Assembly (NCBI GenBank): GCA_040902765.1
Contig: JBBDWO010000028.1
Span: 194,069 to 258,068 of the forward strand
DNA from: Acidimicrobiia bacterium
GTDB lineage: Bacteria > Actinomycetota > Acidimicrobiia > Spongiisociales > UBA11373
Direction: 5' to 3'
Length of the DNA: 64,000 nucleotides
A program made the position numbers and the translations under genes. Positions 8,511 through 16,551 of this stretch are shown piece after piece. How positions within the stretch are numbered: position 1 is the stretch's first letter; each line of letters starts with the position of its first letter. Below the pieces are notes generated by a model. The model was given only the letters and a program-made list of their open reading frames with translations. It was not told the DNA's origin and did no database searches.

Positions 8511-8516
8511 TAGCCT
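8511..8516 (+). promoter_or_regulatory. -10 box (TAGCCT) upstream of the zinc-ribbon gene
   Basis: TAGCCT lies about 30 nt before ATG 8547. Unlike most promoters here it leaves room for a short leader with a GGAGG at 8538-8542. Confidence 0.4.
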
Positions 8517-8546
8517 TGCGGCGCTCCACCGTGGCGCGGAGGTGTG

Positions 8547-9260
8547 ATGGACGACATCGGCATGCTGGAATCCCTTCTCGACGTCCAGGGTGTGGACTCT
8601 GAGATCGACCGCCTCCTCGCCCGTCGCTCCAGCCTCCCCATCCTGGAGGAGTTTCGGCAGGCTCACGGGGAGCTCCAGCGGTTCGAGAGGGATCTCGCCG
8701 AGCAGAGCACCCACGCCCGGGAGACCCGGCTCGCTCTCGACCGTGCCGAAGGCGAGATGCTCCTCGACGAGGAGAAGGCGGCGAAGGAGGAGCATCGCCT
8801 GTTCGCCGGAGGGCTGACGGCGCGTGAGGCCACGCACATGCGCGACGAGGTGGCCATGCTGCGTAAGCGGGTGTCCGACCGGGAGGACGAGGTCATCGAG
8901 CTGATGGAGCTGCGCGAGCAGTACGACCAGCGAGTGGCCGAACTCGAAGCGCAGCGGGTGGATGCCGCGGCGACCAAGGCGCGGCTCGACGAGGAGATCC
9001 GGGCCGAGTGGGCGGCGATCGACGGTCAGGTGGCGACGCTGCGTGGCCAGCGCGAGGGGCTCGCATCCAAGGTGGATCCCGATCTCATGCAGTTGTACGA
9101 CGCCATCCGGCCGGGCAAGGATGGCGTGGCGGCGGCCGTGCTCGCCGACCGGGTCTGTGGTGGATGTCACCTGGCCCTGTCGGCGGCCGAGGAGTCCCAG
9201 GCCCTGAAGGCGCAGCCCCCCAGATGCCTCCACTGTCGACGCATCCTCGTCCCCCGATGA
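8547..9260 (+). CDS. Coiled-coil protein with C-terminal C4 zinc ribbon
   Basis: 237 aa. Residues about 5-190 are a charged heptad-like coiled coil (many Glu/Arg/Leu). The last 45 residues hold CGGC and CLHC, a four-cysteine zinc ribbon. This is the actinobacterial 'C4-type zinc ribbon domain' family, often located beside RNase H or NIF3-like genes, as here. The role is unresolved; RNA or protein scaffolding is a guess. Start at ATG 8547 behind GGAGG (8538-8542). Its stop overlaps the RNase H start (ATGA). Confidence 0.8.
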   Translation: MDDIGMLESLLDVQGVDSEIDRLLARRSSLPILEEFRQAHGELQRFERDLAEQSTHARETRLALDRAEGEMLLDEEKAAKEEHRLFAGGLTAREATHMRDEVAMLRKRVSDREDEVIELMELREQYDQRVAELEAQRVDAAATKARLDEEIRAEWAAIDGQVATLRGQREGLASKVDPDLMQLYDAIRPGKDGVAAAVLADRVCGGCHLALSAAEESQALKAQPPRCLHCRRILVPR

Positions 9261-9664
9261 GCGCTGCATTCACGCTGAACTGCGACGGGGCGTCGCGGGG
9301 CAATCCAGGACAAGCGGCCCTCGGTGTCTCCCTACTCGATCCGCAGGGAGAGCCGGTTACCGAGTTCGGCCGGACCCTCGGCGTGACGACCAACAACGTC
9401 GCCGAGTACGAGGCGCTCATCGCCGGCCTCGAGGCGGCACTCGAGCACGGCGCCGTGCCCCTGGAGGTCCGCCTCGATAGCCTGCTCCTCGTCCGACAGG
9501 TGCTGGGGGAGTTCAAGGTGAAGGCGCCCGGTCTCAAGCCCCTGCATCGGCGCGCCGTCCATCTGCTCGCCGCGCTCCGCGAGGTGCGGGTGACCCATGT
9601 GCGGCGCGAGCACAACACCCGCGCCGACGCCCTCGCCAACGAGGCGCTGGACGGGGACCGCTGA
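9257..9664 (+). CDS. rnhA: Ribonuclease HI
   Basis: A 135-aa RNase HI that cuts RNA in RNA-DNA hybrids. The four acidic active-site positions are visible in order: D in NCDGASRGNPG, E in NNVAEYEAL, D in RLDSLLLV, and D in HNTRADALAN. It overlaps the zinc-ribbon gene by 4 bp and the following membrane gene by 1 bp, so the three are one translationally coupled unit. Confidence 0.9.
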   Translation: MSAAFTLNCDGASRGNPGQAALGVSLLDPQGEPVTEFGRTLGVTTNNVAEYEALIAGLEAALEHGAVPLEVRLDSLLLVRQVLGEFKVKAPGLKPLHRRAVHLLAALREVRVTHVRREHNTRADALANEALDGDR

Positions 9665-10188
9665 TGTTGTTCTGGCAGCTCGGAGGAACCGTTTTCATCG
9701 CCCGATACGTCTTCAAGGACGCCGCCATGGATCTGCGTTGGCTCATGCTCGGCGCCCTGCTCTCTGACCTGATCGACAAGCCGATCGGATCGGTGCTGTT
9801 CGCCGGTACCTTCGACAGTCACCGGCTCTGGGGGCACACCCTGCTGTTCCCGGTCGTCATGCTGGCCGCGGCCATGCTGGCATTCCGTCGAGGATCGGCC
9901 GCCCGCAAGAACGCCCTCGCCGTGGTGCTCGGGGTCTTCATCCACCTGCTGCTCGGCGGTGCCTGGCTCCGGCACGAGGGCTTTCTGTGGCCGCTCTTCG
10001 GACTCGACTTCCCGCGGATGGCGAATCACCAGCTCGGCGATCTGGTGCGTTCGATGATCACCAACCCGATGGTGATCGCCGGTGAGGTGTTGGGGCTCAC
10101 CTATCTGGTGCTGCTGTGGTGGCGCTACCTGCGCGAACCTGGTGGCGTCGCCCGGTTCATGCGTCGGGGCCGGATTCCGTTGCCTTAG
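9664..10188 (+). CDS. Membrane-bound metal-dependent hydrolase-like protein (YdjM/DUF457 type)
   Basis: 174 aa with about four membrane segments. LGALLSDLIDKP followed by SHRLWGHTLLF carries the conserved Asp and His pattern of the YdjM/DUF457 family. The start (ATG 9664) overlaps the rnhA stop. Its last 32 bp overlap the end of the convergent TauE-like gene. The enzymatic role is unproven for the family. Confidence 0.65.
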   Translation: MLFWQLGGTVFIARYVFKDAAMDLRWLMLGALLSDLIDKPIGSVLFAGTFDSHRLWGHTLLFPVVMLAAAMLAFRRGSAARKNALAVVLGVFIHLLLGGAWLRHEGFLWPLFGLDFPRMANHQLGDLVRSMITNPMVIAGEVLGLTYLVLLWWRYLREPGGVARFMRRGRIPLP

Positions 10189-10555
10189 GCGTCGACTGGC
10201 GCGTGCTGCGCAGCATGCGGACCGCGATGAGCACCAGCACGACGGCAAAGAGTCGCCGCAACACGAGACCGTCGAGCCCCAGGGCCGTCCACGCACCGAG
10301 TACGCCGCCGCCCAGCCCTCCGAGGGCGAGCCACATCGCCAGGGTGAAGTCGACCCGCCCAGCGCGGGCATGGACCGCCGTGGCGACGATCGCGGTGGGC
10401 ACGATGACGACCAGCGAGGTGCCCTGAGCGGTGTGCTGGGCGACGGCGAGCAGGACCACCATCCCGGGGACCATGACGATGCCGCCGCCCACGCCCAGGG
10501 CGGCGCCGATGACGCCGGCGAGGAGCCCGATGGTGACGAGGGTGAGGACCGTCAT
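10157..10555 (-). CDS. TauE/SafE-like sulfite exporter, C-terminal half as a separate gene
   Basis: 132 aa, about half the family's usual 240-270 aa. It opens with the TauE repeat signature LLAGVIGAALGVGGGIVMVPG and has about four membrane helices. The gene upstream (10552-10911) carries a second, homologous copy of the same signature. The two overlap by ATGA, so they should be made in equal amounts and presumably associate. The family exports sulfite or organosulfonates; the substrate here is unknown. Confidence 0.7.
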   Translation of the reverse strand: MTVLTLVTIGLLAGVIGAALGVGGGIVMVPGMVVLLAVAQHTAQGTSLVVIVPTAIVATAVHARAGRVDFTLAMWLALGGLGGGVLGAWTALGLDGLVLRRLFAVVLVLIAVRMLRSTRQSTPKATESGPDA

Positions 10556-10911
10556 GACCCCAGCCCCAGGCGGGCAGCAGCGATCAGGGCGAGTACGACG
10601 AAGGACCGGGCCAGCCAGGTGGCGGGGATCCGGGAGATGGCGCGGGCACCGACGACTGCGCCGATGAGCGAACCCGAGAGCAGCCAGACGGTGTGGCTCC
10701 ACTCCACTTCCCCACTGGCAGCGAACGGAACGGCGGCTGCGGCGGCCACCAGGACGATCGCCGCCATCGACGTGGCATGCGCCCGATGCTGAGGGAGCGA
10801 CAGAAAGAGGACCAGGCCGGGAACCATGACCAGACCCCCACCGATGCCGAACATCCCGCTGAAGAAGCCAGCGGCCATCCCGAGCAGGACGGCGACGAAA
10901 GGACGGGGCAT
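10552..10911 (-). CDS. TauE/SafE-like sulfite exporter, N-terminal half as a separate gene
   Basis: 119 aa from ATG 10911 (an in-frame start at 10938 would add nine residues). The signature GMAAGFFSGMFGIGGGLVMV occupies residues 11-30, matching the start of a TauE repeat, followed by about three further hydrophobic segments. It runs straight into the second half-gene through an ATGA overlap. I see no frameshift remnant that would rebuild one long protein: each half has its own start, and the sequence between the two repeats is lost. Confidence 0.7.
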   Translation of the reverse strand: MPRPFVAVLLGMAAGFFSGMFGIGGGLVMVPGLVLFLSLPQHRAHATSMAAIVLVAAAAAVPFAASGEVEWSHTVWLLSGSLIGAVVGARAISRIPATWLARSFVVLALIAAARLGLGS

Positions 10912-10963
10912 TGGGCGTGAGGCTACCGCCCCCGCCACCCGAGCCGCCAGCGGGCGCTTCGGT

Positions 10964-10997
10964 CAGCTGGTAGCTGGTAGCCGGTAGCCGGTAGCCT
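10964..10997 (+). repeat. Heptamer tandem array ending in the -10 box of the LLM gene
   Basis: Units of AGCTGGT then AGCCGGT repeat with a strict 7-bp period, about five times. The last unit supplies TAGCCT, the putative -10. The same unit occurs upstream of dinB (56472-56506). Confidence 0.7.
10992..10997 (+). promoter_or_regulatory. Leaderless-type -10 box (TAGCCT) for LLM oxidoreductase
   Basis: TAGCCT is followed by 6 nt and ATG 11004. It is the final unit of the heptamer array. Confidence 0.5.
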
Positions 10998-11003
10998 GCT
11001 CGA

Positions 11004-11984
11004 ATGCGCCTTGCCTTCAGTCCCTCCGCACCTGGCGCCGATGCCGCCACCCTGGTCGATCTCTGCGTCGAGGCGGAGGCACTCGGCTTCGAGGAGGCGT
11101 GGCTCGCCGAGGTCGCCGGCCCGGAGTCGTTCGCCCTCGCCGGGGCGATCGCTGCAGCGACCATCACTATGGCGCTCGGGGTCGCCGTAGTCCCTGCCTC
11201 GACCCGGACCCCGGCGCTGCTGGCGATGGGGGCGGGGACGATCAGCCAGGTGCTGCGCGGCCGCGAGTTCTGCCTCGGTGTCGGCTCGTCGTCCCAGGTG
11301 ATCGTCGAGACCTGGCACGGGGCGCCATTCGCGCCCCCGCTCGCCCGGGTGCGAGAGACGGTGGAAGCGACGCGGGCGCTCCTCGGAGGGGAGCGCTCCT
11401 ATGCCGGCACCCTGGTCCGCGCCGACCGGTTCACGCTCACCTCGCCGCCGGTCGGCCCGGTCCGGCTGTTCGTCGGTGCGCTCGGTCCGCGGATGCTGCG
11501 CCTCGCCGGTGCCGTCGGGGACGGCGTGTGCCTCAATCTCATGCCCCCCGAGGTGGTGCCCCGGCAGCTCGCCGAGATCCGGCGGGGAGCCGAGGAAGCC
11601 GGCAGGGATCTACCCGAGCACTTCCGGGTGATGGCGCGGTTCCACACCGTGATCACCGACGATCGAATCGCCGGTCGGGAGGCGATTCGGATGGGCTTTG
11701 GTCCCTACTTCGCACAGCCCGTGTACAACCGCTTCCTCGCCTGGTGCGGCCATCCGGATGCGGCGGACGCCATCGCGGCGGCGTTCACCGCCGGCGATCG
11801 GGCCGGTGTCGCGGCCGCGCTCACCGACCAGGTCGTCGACGGCGTGGCCATCGTCGGATCGCCCGACGAGGTCTCCGCCCGCCTCGATGAGTACTCCGTT
11901 GCCGGCGTCGACGTCGGTGCGATCAACCTGCTCGGGTCGCCGGAAGCGGTGACCGACGGCCTGAGGGCCCTGTCGGGCCGCTAG
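11004..11984 (+). CDS. LLM-class F420-dependent oxidoreductase
   Basis: 326 aa of the luciferase-like TIM-barrel family: LGFEEAWLAEVAGPE near the N-terminus, the cofactor strand GREFCLGVGSS, and a closing VAIVGSPDEVSARLDEY. Close relatives are F420H2-dependent reductases; a flavin cofactor cannot be excluded from sequence. The stop TAG uses the first base of palindromic element copy 1. Confidence 0.75.
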   Translation: MRLAFSPSAPGADAATLVDLCVEAEALGFEEAWLAEVAGPESFALAGAIAAATITMALGVAVVPASTRTPALLAMGAGTISQVLRGREFCLGVGSSSQVIVETWHGAPFAPPLARVRETVEATRALLGGERSYAGTLVRADRFTLTSPPVGPVRLFVGALGPRMLRLAGAVGDGVCLNLMPPEVVPRQLAEIRRGAEEAGRDLPEHFRVMARFHTVITDDRIAGREAIRMGFGPYFAQPVYNRFLAWCGHPDAADAIAAAFTAGDRAGVAAALTDQVVDGVAIVGSPDEVSARLDEYSVAGVDVGAINLLGSPEAVTDGLRALSGR

Positions 11985-12074
11985 GGGGTGCGCGAATAGG
12001 CTCGCCCCGGGATCAGGTTTCGGCTTGCCACAAGCCGAAACCTGATGAAGCCAGCGACCTATTCGCGCACCCCC
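11984..12074 (+). mobile_element. 91-bp nested palindromic element, copy 1
   Basis: Outer arms GGGGGTGCGCGAATAGG (11984-12000) and CCTATTCGCGCACCCCC (12058-12074) are perfect 17-bp inverted repeats. Inside them, ATCAGGTTTCGGCTTG (12012-12027) and its complement (12031-12046) form a 16-bp stem with a 3-nt loop. The asymmetric linkers (CTCGCCCCGGG and GAAGCCAGCGA) still allow a 4-bp TCGC/GCGA pairing. The element fills the whole gap between two convergent genes and touches both stop codons (TAG left, TAA right). It may also end transcription in both directions. Confidence 0.85.
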
Positions 12075-13058
12075 TTAGAGCGCTCGGAGTCGGGGGACGA
12101 CCTCGGACCCGAGCATGCGAATGGTCGCCTCCTGGTCGAGTGAGGCGATCTGGAAGGCCACGGTGTCGGCGTGGAGGTCCTCCACCAGCGGTCGGTAGAT
12201 CTCGGTGATGGCGTCGGCGTCGGCGCCGATCGAGTATCGACCCAGAACCTCTTCGCGGGGCATCGCATCGGCGCGTTCCCGCAGGTCCTGGGGGTCGACC
12301 GCCTCCAGCCTGCCCGGCGCCCTGAGCCCTCGCCACGAGGTGAGTGCCTGCCAGGCCTCCTCTTCATCGGCGGCATGGAGGGACCAGCGGGTCGCCAGCA
12401 GGTGCGGCTTTGGCCGGCCCGCTTCGGCAGCGGCGGCGGCTGCCGGATCGACCACGTTCTCGATGGTCTCGGCAGCGACCTTGCACGACGCGATGATCCC
12501 GTCGGCCAGCTCGGCGGCGAGCTGCGCCGACTTCGGTCCGCCCGCCGCCAAGAGGATCGGTAGGTAGCGGTTCGGGGGGCTGTACAGCTTGGCCCGGTCG
12601 GTGCGGTAGTACTCGCCGTCGAAGGTGAGCTTCTCCCCGTCGAGGAGGCGTCGCATGATCTGGAGCGCTTCGCGCATCCGGGCGGCACGCTCCTTGTAGG
12701 CAGGGAAGTCGTATCCGAGGGGGCCCTCGTTGATGTTCTCGCCGGTGCCGACCCCGAGGTCGAAGCGGCCGTTGGAGAGGCGGTCGAGGGTCGCTGCGGC
12801 CTGGGCGACGATGGCCGGGTGGAATCGAAACAGCGGAGTCGTGACTCCGGTGACGATGCGGATCCGCTCCGTCGCCTGAGCCATGGCGCCGATCGTGGAG
12901 AAAGCGAACCCCGACGCCGAGTGGTCGTCGACCCACGGATGGAAGTGCTCCGACACCACCACGCCGTCGAACCCGGCTTCCTCGGCGACCACGGCGTGGC
13001 GCACCAGTTCCTCGGGGTGCCACTGCTCGTGTCCGCAGAAGTAGTAGAAGCTGGTCAC
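12075..13058 (-). CDS. LLM-class F420-dependent oxidoreductase (FGD-like)
   Basis: 327 aa, of the subgroup resembling F420-dependent glucose-6-phosphate dehydrogenase: WHPEELVRHAVVAEEAGFDG, then VVSEHFHPW, RFDLGVGTGENINE, YSPPNRYLPILLAAGGPKSAQLAAELADG. The actual substrate is uncertain. GTG 13058 is chosen because GAGGAG lies 5 nt upstream; the GTG at 13064 overlaps that site. The stop TAA sits at the right edge of palindromic element copy 1. Confidence 0.75.
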   Translation of the reverse strand: MTSFYYFCGHEQWHPEELVRHAVVAEEAGFDGVVVSEHFHPWVDDHSASGFAFSTIGAMAQATERIRIVTGVTTPLFRFHPAIVAQAAATLDRLSNGRFDLGVGTGENINEGPLGYDFPAYKERAARMREALQIMRRLLDGEKLTFDGEYYRTDRAKLYSPPNRYLPILLAAGGPKSAQLAAELADGIIASCKVAAETIENVVDPAAAAAAEAGRPKPHLLATRWSLHAADEEEAWQALTSWRGLRAPGRLEAVDPQDLRERADAMPREEVLGRYSIGADADAITEIYRPLVEDLHADTVAFQIASLDQEATIRMLGSEVVPRLRAL

Positions 13059-13169
13059 CGGCACTCCTCGCTCGTGTCCCGGCCCTCATCATCGCGTAGT
13101 CTCACACGATGCCGTTTGGAGCCAGCGGGCGACCGGCGGTGCAGTGGAGGACAGAAGGGAGAACTGCAC

Positions 13170-13853
13170 ATGCAGACATGGCAGAAGTATGCCGCCGAGG
13201 CCTATGGGACGTTCGTTCTGGTGGGGATCGGCACCGGCGCCATTCTCGGGGCCATCGCGACCGGAGGGGGCGTGCTCACCGTCGCTCTGGCCTTCGGCCT
13301 GGCGCTGATCGCAGGCCTGTACACCGTCGGGCGCCTCTCGGGAGGCCACTTCAACCCTGCTGTCTCACTGGCGATGTTCCTCGACAAGCGGCTGTCGGCG
13401 ACCGACATGCTGTTCTACTGGGCGTCCCAGGTGGTCGGAGCGCTGCTGGCCAGCCTCACCCTGGCCTGGGTGATCGGTAAGGACGCGGTGGCGCTGACCA
13501 TCACCCGACTCGACACCCAGCTGGTGGACACGACCGGCGGCATCGTGGGTGAGGCGCTGTTCACGATGGTGCTGGTGATGGCGATTTTGGTGATCTCGAA
13601 GAGCCCGTCGTACTCGAAGTACCTGGGCATCGGGCTCACGTTCACCGCGGTGATCTTGATGGGAGCGGCTTTCACCGGCGGATCGGTCAACCCGGCGCGA
13701 TCGCTCGCCCCGGCGATCGTCGGCGGTGACATGACCGACATCTGGGTGTACATGATCGGCCCGGCCATCGGTGCGGTGGTCGCCTGGGTTCTCTACAAGG
13801 TGATCGTCACCGGCGACACCGACCTGCGGGACGATGTCGCCACGCTGATGTAG
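13170..13853 (+). CDS. aqpZ: Aquaporin (AqpZ/MIP family channel)
   Basis: 227 aa with six expected membrane helices and two NPA half-helices: HFNPAVS (N62-P63-A64) and SVNPARS (N174-P175-A176, with filter Arg177). GGHFNP and the lack of the Asp found after the second NPA in glycerol facilitators favour a water-specific channel. A ribosome site (AGAAGGGAG) precedes ATG 13170. A 16-bp perfect hairpin follows the gene. Confidence 0.9.
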   Translation: MQTWQKYAAEAYGTFVLVGIGTGAILGAIATGGGVLTVALAFGLALIAGLYTVGRLSGGHFNPAVSLAMFLDKRLSATDMLFYWASQVVGALLASLTLAWVIGKDAVALTITRLDTQLVDTTGGIVGEALFTMVLVMAILVISKSPSYSKYLGIGLTFTAVILMGAAFTGGSVNPARSLAPAIVGGDMTDIWVYMIGPAIGAVVAWVLYKVIVTGDTDLRDDVATLM

Positions 13854-13874
13854 CCGCGACCCGCTCCGAACACA

Positions 13875-13906
13875 CGAATGCCCCCCGCCGCGGCGGGGGG
13901 CATTCG
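13875..13906. terminator. Terminator hairpin after aquaporin gene
   Basis: A perfect 16-bp palindrome, CGAATGCCCCCCGCCG and its complement, with no spacer. It lies 21 bp after the aquaporin stop and 20 bp before the end of the convergent membrane gene, so it could serve both. Confidence 0.75.
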
Positions 13907-13926
13907 CGCGGAGGGATGCAGCCCGA

Positions 13927-14232
13927 CTAGCTGCCCCAGTTGCGCAGAGCCATGACGATCGCGGTCATCAACCCGACGAAGGCGACCACCGGGATCCACA
14001 ACAGATTGATCCATTTGCGACCGCGCGCCGTTCGGCCCGCCGCCTGAACGATGAGCACGCCGACGATCGCGCCAGCGACGGCGAAGGGCCAGAAGGGGGG
14101 TGTCGAGTCGCCGCCGAGGCGAGCGGCGAAGATCCAGGCGAACCACCCGAGCGAGAACCCACCGGCGACGCCGAGGAGGAACTGGTAGATCGTCTGCAGC
14201 GGCGTGCGGGTGGTATCTGCGGTGTGTGTCAC
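13927..14232 (-). CDS. Small membrane protein of unknown function
   Basis: 101 aa from GTG 14232 with three hydrophobic segments: about residues 15-35 (FLLGVAGGFSLGWFAWIF), 45-62 and 75-95. The N-terminus (MTHTADTTRTPLQT) is polar. An upstream extension in frame is possible but would overlap the divergent lipoprotein promoter. I do not recognise the family. Confidence 0.5.
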   Translation of the reverse strand: MTHTADTTRTPLQTIYQFLLGVAGGFSLGWFAWIFAARLGGDSTPPFWPFAVAGAIVGVLIVQAAGRTARGRKWINLLWIPVVAFVGLMTAIVMALRNWGS

Positions 14233-14303
14233 GGTTCTTTGACGCACGCGGGTACCGGCGAGTTTCACGGTCTCCAGGTGCTTTCGAGGTCGGGCATCGG
14301 CGG

Positions 14304-14309
14304 TACGCT
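14304..14309 (+). promoter_or_regulatory. Leaderless-type -10 box (TACGCT) for lipoprotein gene
   Basis: TACGCT is 5 nt before GTG 14315 and 8 nt before ATG 14318; no ribosome site is present. Confidence 0.4.
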
Positions 14310-14317
14310 CCCCGGTG

Positions 14318-15163
14318 ATGTCACCCATTTCGCGGATCGTCCTCGGTTGTGCGGTGGTTGGCCTCGTCGCCGCCTGCACTGGCAACGGAGGCGACCGGGG
14401 ATCCACCACTCAGCACCCGGCAAACGCTCCGTGCCCTCCGACGGTCACCGATGGGGAGATCAACGCTGGGATCGACCTGCCACGGCCCGACTGGCTCCAC
14501 GGCGACTTCCCGCTCCCCGAGGCCCTGAGCATCCACAGCATCACCAGCGGGGACCAGCTGGTACTCATCGGCTTCATCCCTGGGGGTGAGCCGGAGGTGG
14601 TGCGGGAGATCGAGGCTGCGCTCGTCGAGGACCTGCGCGAGATCATCCTGAGCACCGGCGACTACCTGCCGGTGGCCAATCCCGCCCTGGTGGCCACCGC
14701 CGACGGCATGGGTCAGGTGGCCATCATCGAGGTGACCCCGACGGTGGCGGCCACACGGGTCGACGACGGGTGTGCTGAAGTCGAGGGGGTGTTGCTCACG
14801 CTCCGGCTTGAGCCTCGCGCCGCTCGCACCTACTGGATCCGGGCGGTCGTGGCCCCGGGGTCCGCCATCGCCGAGATCGGCGACCAGACTTTCCGGTCGA
14901 CGGGGGAGTGCTTCATGCGCGACCCCGACTACCGCTACACGCCCACGGACGGCGACATGGTGAACGCGTCCCTGACCGTGGACGGGCTGCCGTCGGGGAC
15001 GGCCGGGGTCGAGATCGACGGGGAGCTATCCCTGGTCCTGGTGGAGGACATCGTCCCGGCCTTCACTGCCACCGCTCGGGGGTTCTCGATCTACGGCGTC
15101 TTCCGCGACGCCATGGGCGACGGCGAGCAGGTGTCTGGCATCATCGAGATGGTCTGCGGGTAG
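14318..15163 (+). CDS. Secreted lipoprotein of unknown function
   Basis: 281 aa. A short signal peptide ends in the lipobox VAAC (Cys at about residue 20), so the mature protein is probably lipid-anchored outside the membrane. The body shows alternating strands (HSITSGDQLVLIGFIP, VAIIEVTP, LTLRLEPRAARTYWIRAVV) and four further cysteines at most. No enzyme motif is seen. GTG 14315 directly before the ATG is an equally possible start. A hairpin at 15174-15201 follows. Confidence 0.65.
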   Translation: MSPISRIVLGCAVVGLVAACTGNGGDRGSTTQHPANAPCPPTVTDGEINAGIDLPRPDWLHGDFPLPEALSIHSITSGDQLVLIGFIPGGEPEVVREIEAALVEDLREIILSTGDYLPVANPALVATADGMGQVAIIEVTPTVAATRVDDGCAEVEGVLLTLRLEPRAARTYWIRAVVAPGSAIAEIGDQTFRSTGECFMRDPDYRYTPTDGDMVNASLTVDGLPSGTAGVEIDGELSLVLVEDIVPAFTATARGFSIYGVFRDAMGDGEQVSGIIEMVCG

Positions 15164-15173
15164 GCCCAAACGC

Positions 15174-15201
15174 TTCCGGGCCCCGTGAGAGAGGCCCGGA
15201 A
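15174..15201. terminator. Hairpin between lipoprotein gene and rnpB
   Basis: TTCCGGGCC (15174-15182) pairs with GGCCCGGAA (15193-15201) over a 10-nt loop. It lies 10 bp after the lipoprotein stop and just beyond the 3' end of RNase P RNA, so it can end both transcripts. TTTT at about 15207 follows on the plus strand. Confidence 0.7.
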
Positions 15202-15210
15202 ACGGGTTTT

Positions 15211-15568
15211 GAGTTCGCCTATAAGCCGGATTCTGTGCCGGTTTCCCGGTGGTGACCATCTATCTGGGCCCGCCGTTGCCGACGGGCTCGTGCGGCCTAC
15301 CCGGACCGTCGGACGGGCCGTCCTGGTCCTGCTTGGCCTTGCTCCCGGTGGGGTTTGCCGAGCCGCCCCGGTTGCCCGGTGCGCTGGTGGTCTCTTACAC
15401 CACCGTTTCACCCTTGCCTGTGCCCTCGCGGGCCATCGGCGGTCTGCTCTCTGTTGCACTTTCCGTCGGGTTTCCCCGCCTGGGTGTTACCCAGCACCGT
15501 GCCCTGTGGAGTCCGGACTTTCCTCGAAGCGACGCCGAAACGCCGCTCCGCGGTCACCCGGCGAACTC
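15211..15568 (-). ncRNA. rnpB: RNase P RNA (bacterial type A)
   Basis: The minus strand begins GAGUUCGCCGGGUGACCGCG and ends in CCGGCUUAUAGGCGAACUC. The first and last nine bases pair perfectly as helix P1, giving 358 nt. The universally conserved segments are present, including the GGAAAGUCCGGACUCCAC block (plus strand about 15510-15530) and the 3' CUUAUAGGCGAAC region. RNase P RNA is the ribozyme that matures tRNA 5' ends. Exact ends are estimated from P1 pairing. Confidence 0.95.
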
Positions 15569-15638
15569 ACCATCAGTATCCCGCAGTAACGCCTTCAACG
15601 CCAGGGGAATTCCCCCGAGGCGTCGAACGGATCGTGGC

Positions 15639-16421
15639 TCAGTCGAGGAAGCTGCTCACCCAGTCGTGGACGCTGGCGATGTCGGTCCGGTGCGAGAACC
15701 CGCTGCCCATGCAGAACGAGTTGAGCACGAACGAATTCACCGCGACCACGGTGCTGCTGTAGTAGACGGCGCCACCGGAGTCGCCGAAGCAGAGCCCGCC
15801 GCCCGTACCCTCGGCGGAGGTCAGCTGGACGTTGTATCCGGCGTTGAGGTCCGATTCGAGGTTGATCATCCGCACTTCGCCCTTGTAGCGGCTGCGCTCC
15901 GCCGAGAACAGTGTCGGGCGCGCATCCTGGAGGCCGTAGCCGACGATGGCGAACGTCGCCGACGCCCGGCTCGTGCCGAGGCTCAGGCCGTCAAGCGTGC
16001 CGACCGGGGCCAGCGACGTGAACGGACCCGCCTGGGCCTCGCTCAGGATGACGATCCCGATGTCGTGCGTTGCCGGGAACGACGCGAAGTCGTCGTAGAG
16101 CGGATGGGTGTGGATCGTGGCCGCCTCGACCGAGTCGGTTCCGGCGAACGGGTACTGGGGGGAAGTCACGTCGACGTCGAACCAGACACGGGCCCCACTG
16201 GCACCTTCGGTGCAGTGCCCTGCGGTGAGCAAGACGGTCGGGCTCAGGAGCTGCCCGGTGCACCTCCACGCCGGGCGGCCGCCGAAGTCGAAGACGACGA
16301 GGCCGACGTAGGGATACTCGTTGTCGACGTCCTTCTCCCCGAACATGACGGCGCCCGCCGGGATGGCGACCGCGAGGAGTACGGCGAGGGCGATGAGGAT
16401 GGTGGTCGATCGTCTGCGCAT
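15639..16421 (-). CDS. Secreted trypsin-like serine protease (S1 family)
   Basis: 260 aa. A signal peptide (MRRR followed by a 17-residue hydrophobic core ending PAGA) leads to a chymotrypsin-fold domain with H69 in LTAGHC, D120 in HDIGIVIL and S215 in GDSGGAV, a complete triad. C54/C70 and a later pair fit family disulfides. The short IPAGAVMFGE region is a possible activation site, but there is no clear long pro-peptide. AAAGGA lies 7 nt before ATG 16421. Confidence 0.85.
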   Translation of the reverse strand: MRRRSTTILIALAVLLAVAIPAGAVMFGEKDVDNEYPYVGLVVFDFGGRPAWRCTGQLLSPTVLLTAGHCTEGASGARVWFDVDVTSPQYPFAGTDSVEAATIHTHPLYDDFASFPATHDIGIVILSEAQAGPFTSLAPVGTLDGLSLGTSRASATFAIVGYGLQDARPTLFSAERSRYKGEVRMINLESDLNAGYNVQLTSAEGTGGGLCFGDSGGAVYYSSTVVAVNSFVLNSFCMGSGFSHRTDIASVHDWVSSFLD

Positions 16422-16551
16422 CGGCGTTCCTTTCGTAGCAACTACTTACAGTGGTCGATGCTACACCGGCAGCGGAAGGTGTGCGCAGGGAGCCGCGGGA
16501 TGAGCTGAACCGCGAAGGGGTGCGCACCGGGCACGCCCCTCCTCGAGGGAC

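Noticed and set aside
11984..12074. Simple rho-independent terminator
   Set aside because: A terminator role is possible, but the nested stems, identical inner core at four loci and target duplication at copy 2 require more than a terminator.
15249..16508. 419-codon plus-strand frame
   Set aside because: It crosses RNase P RNA and runs antisense to the serine protease.
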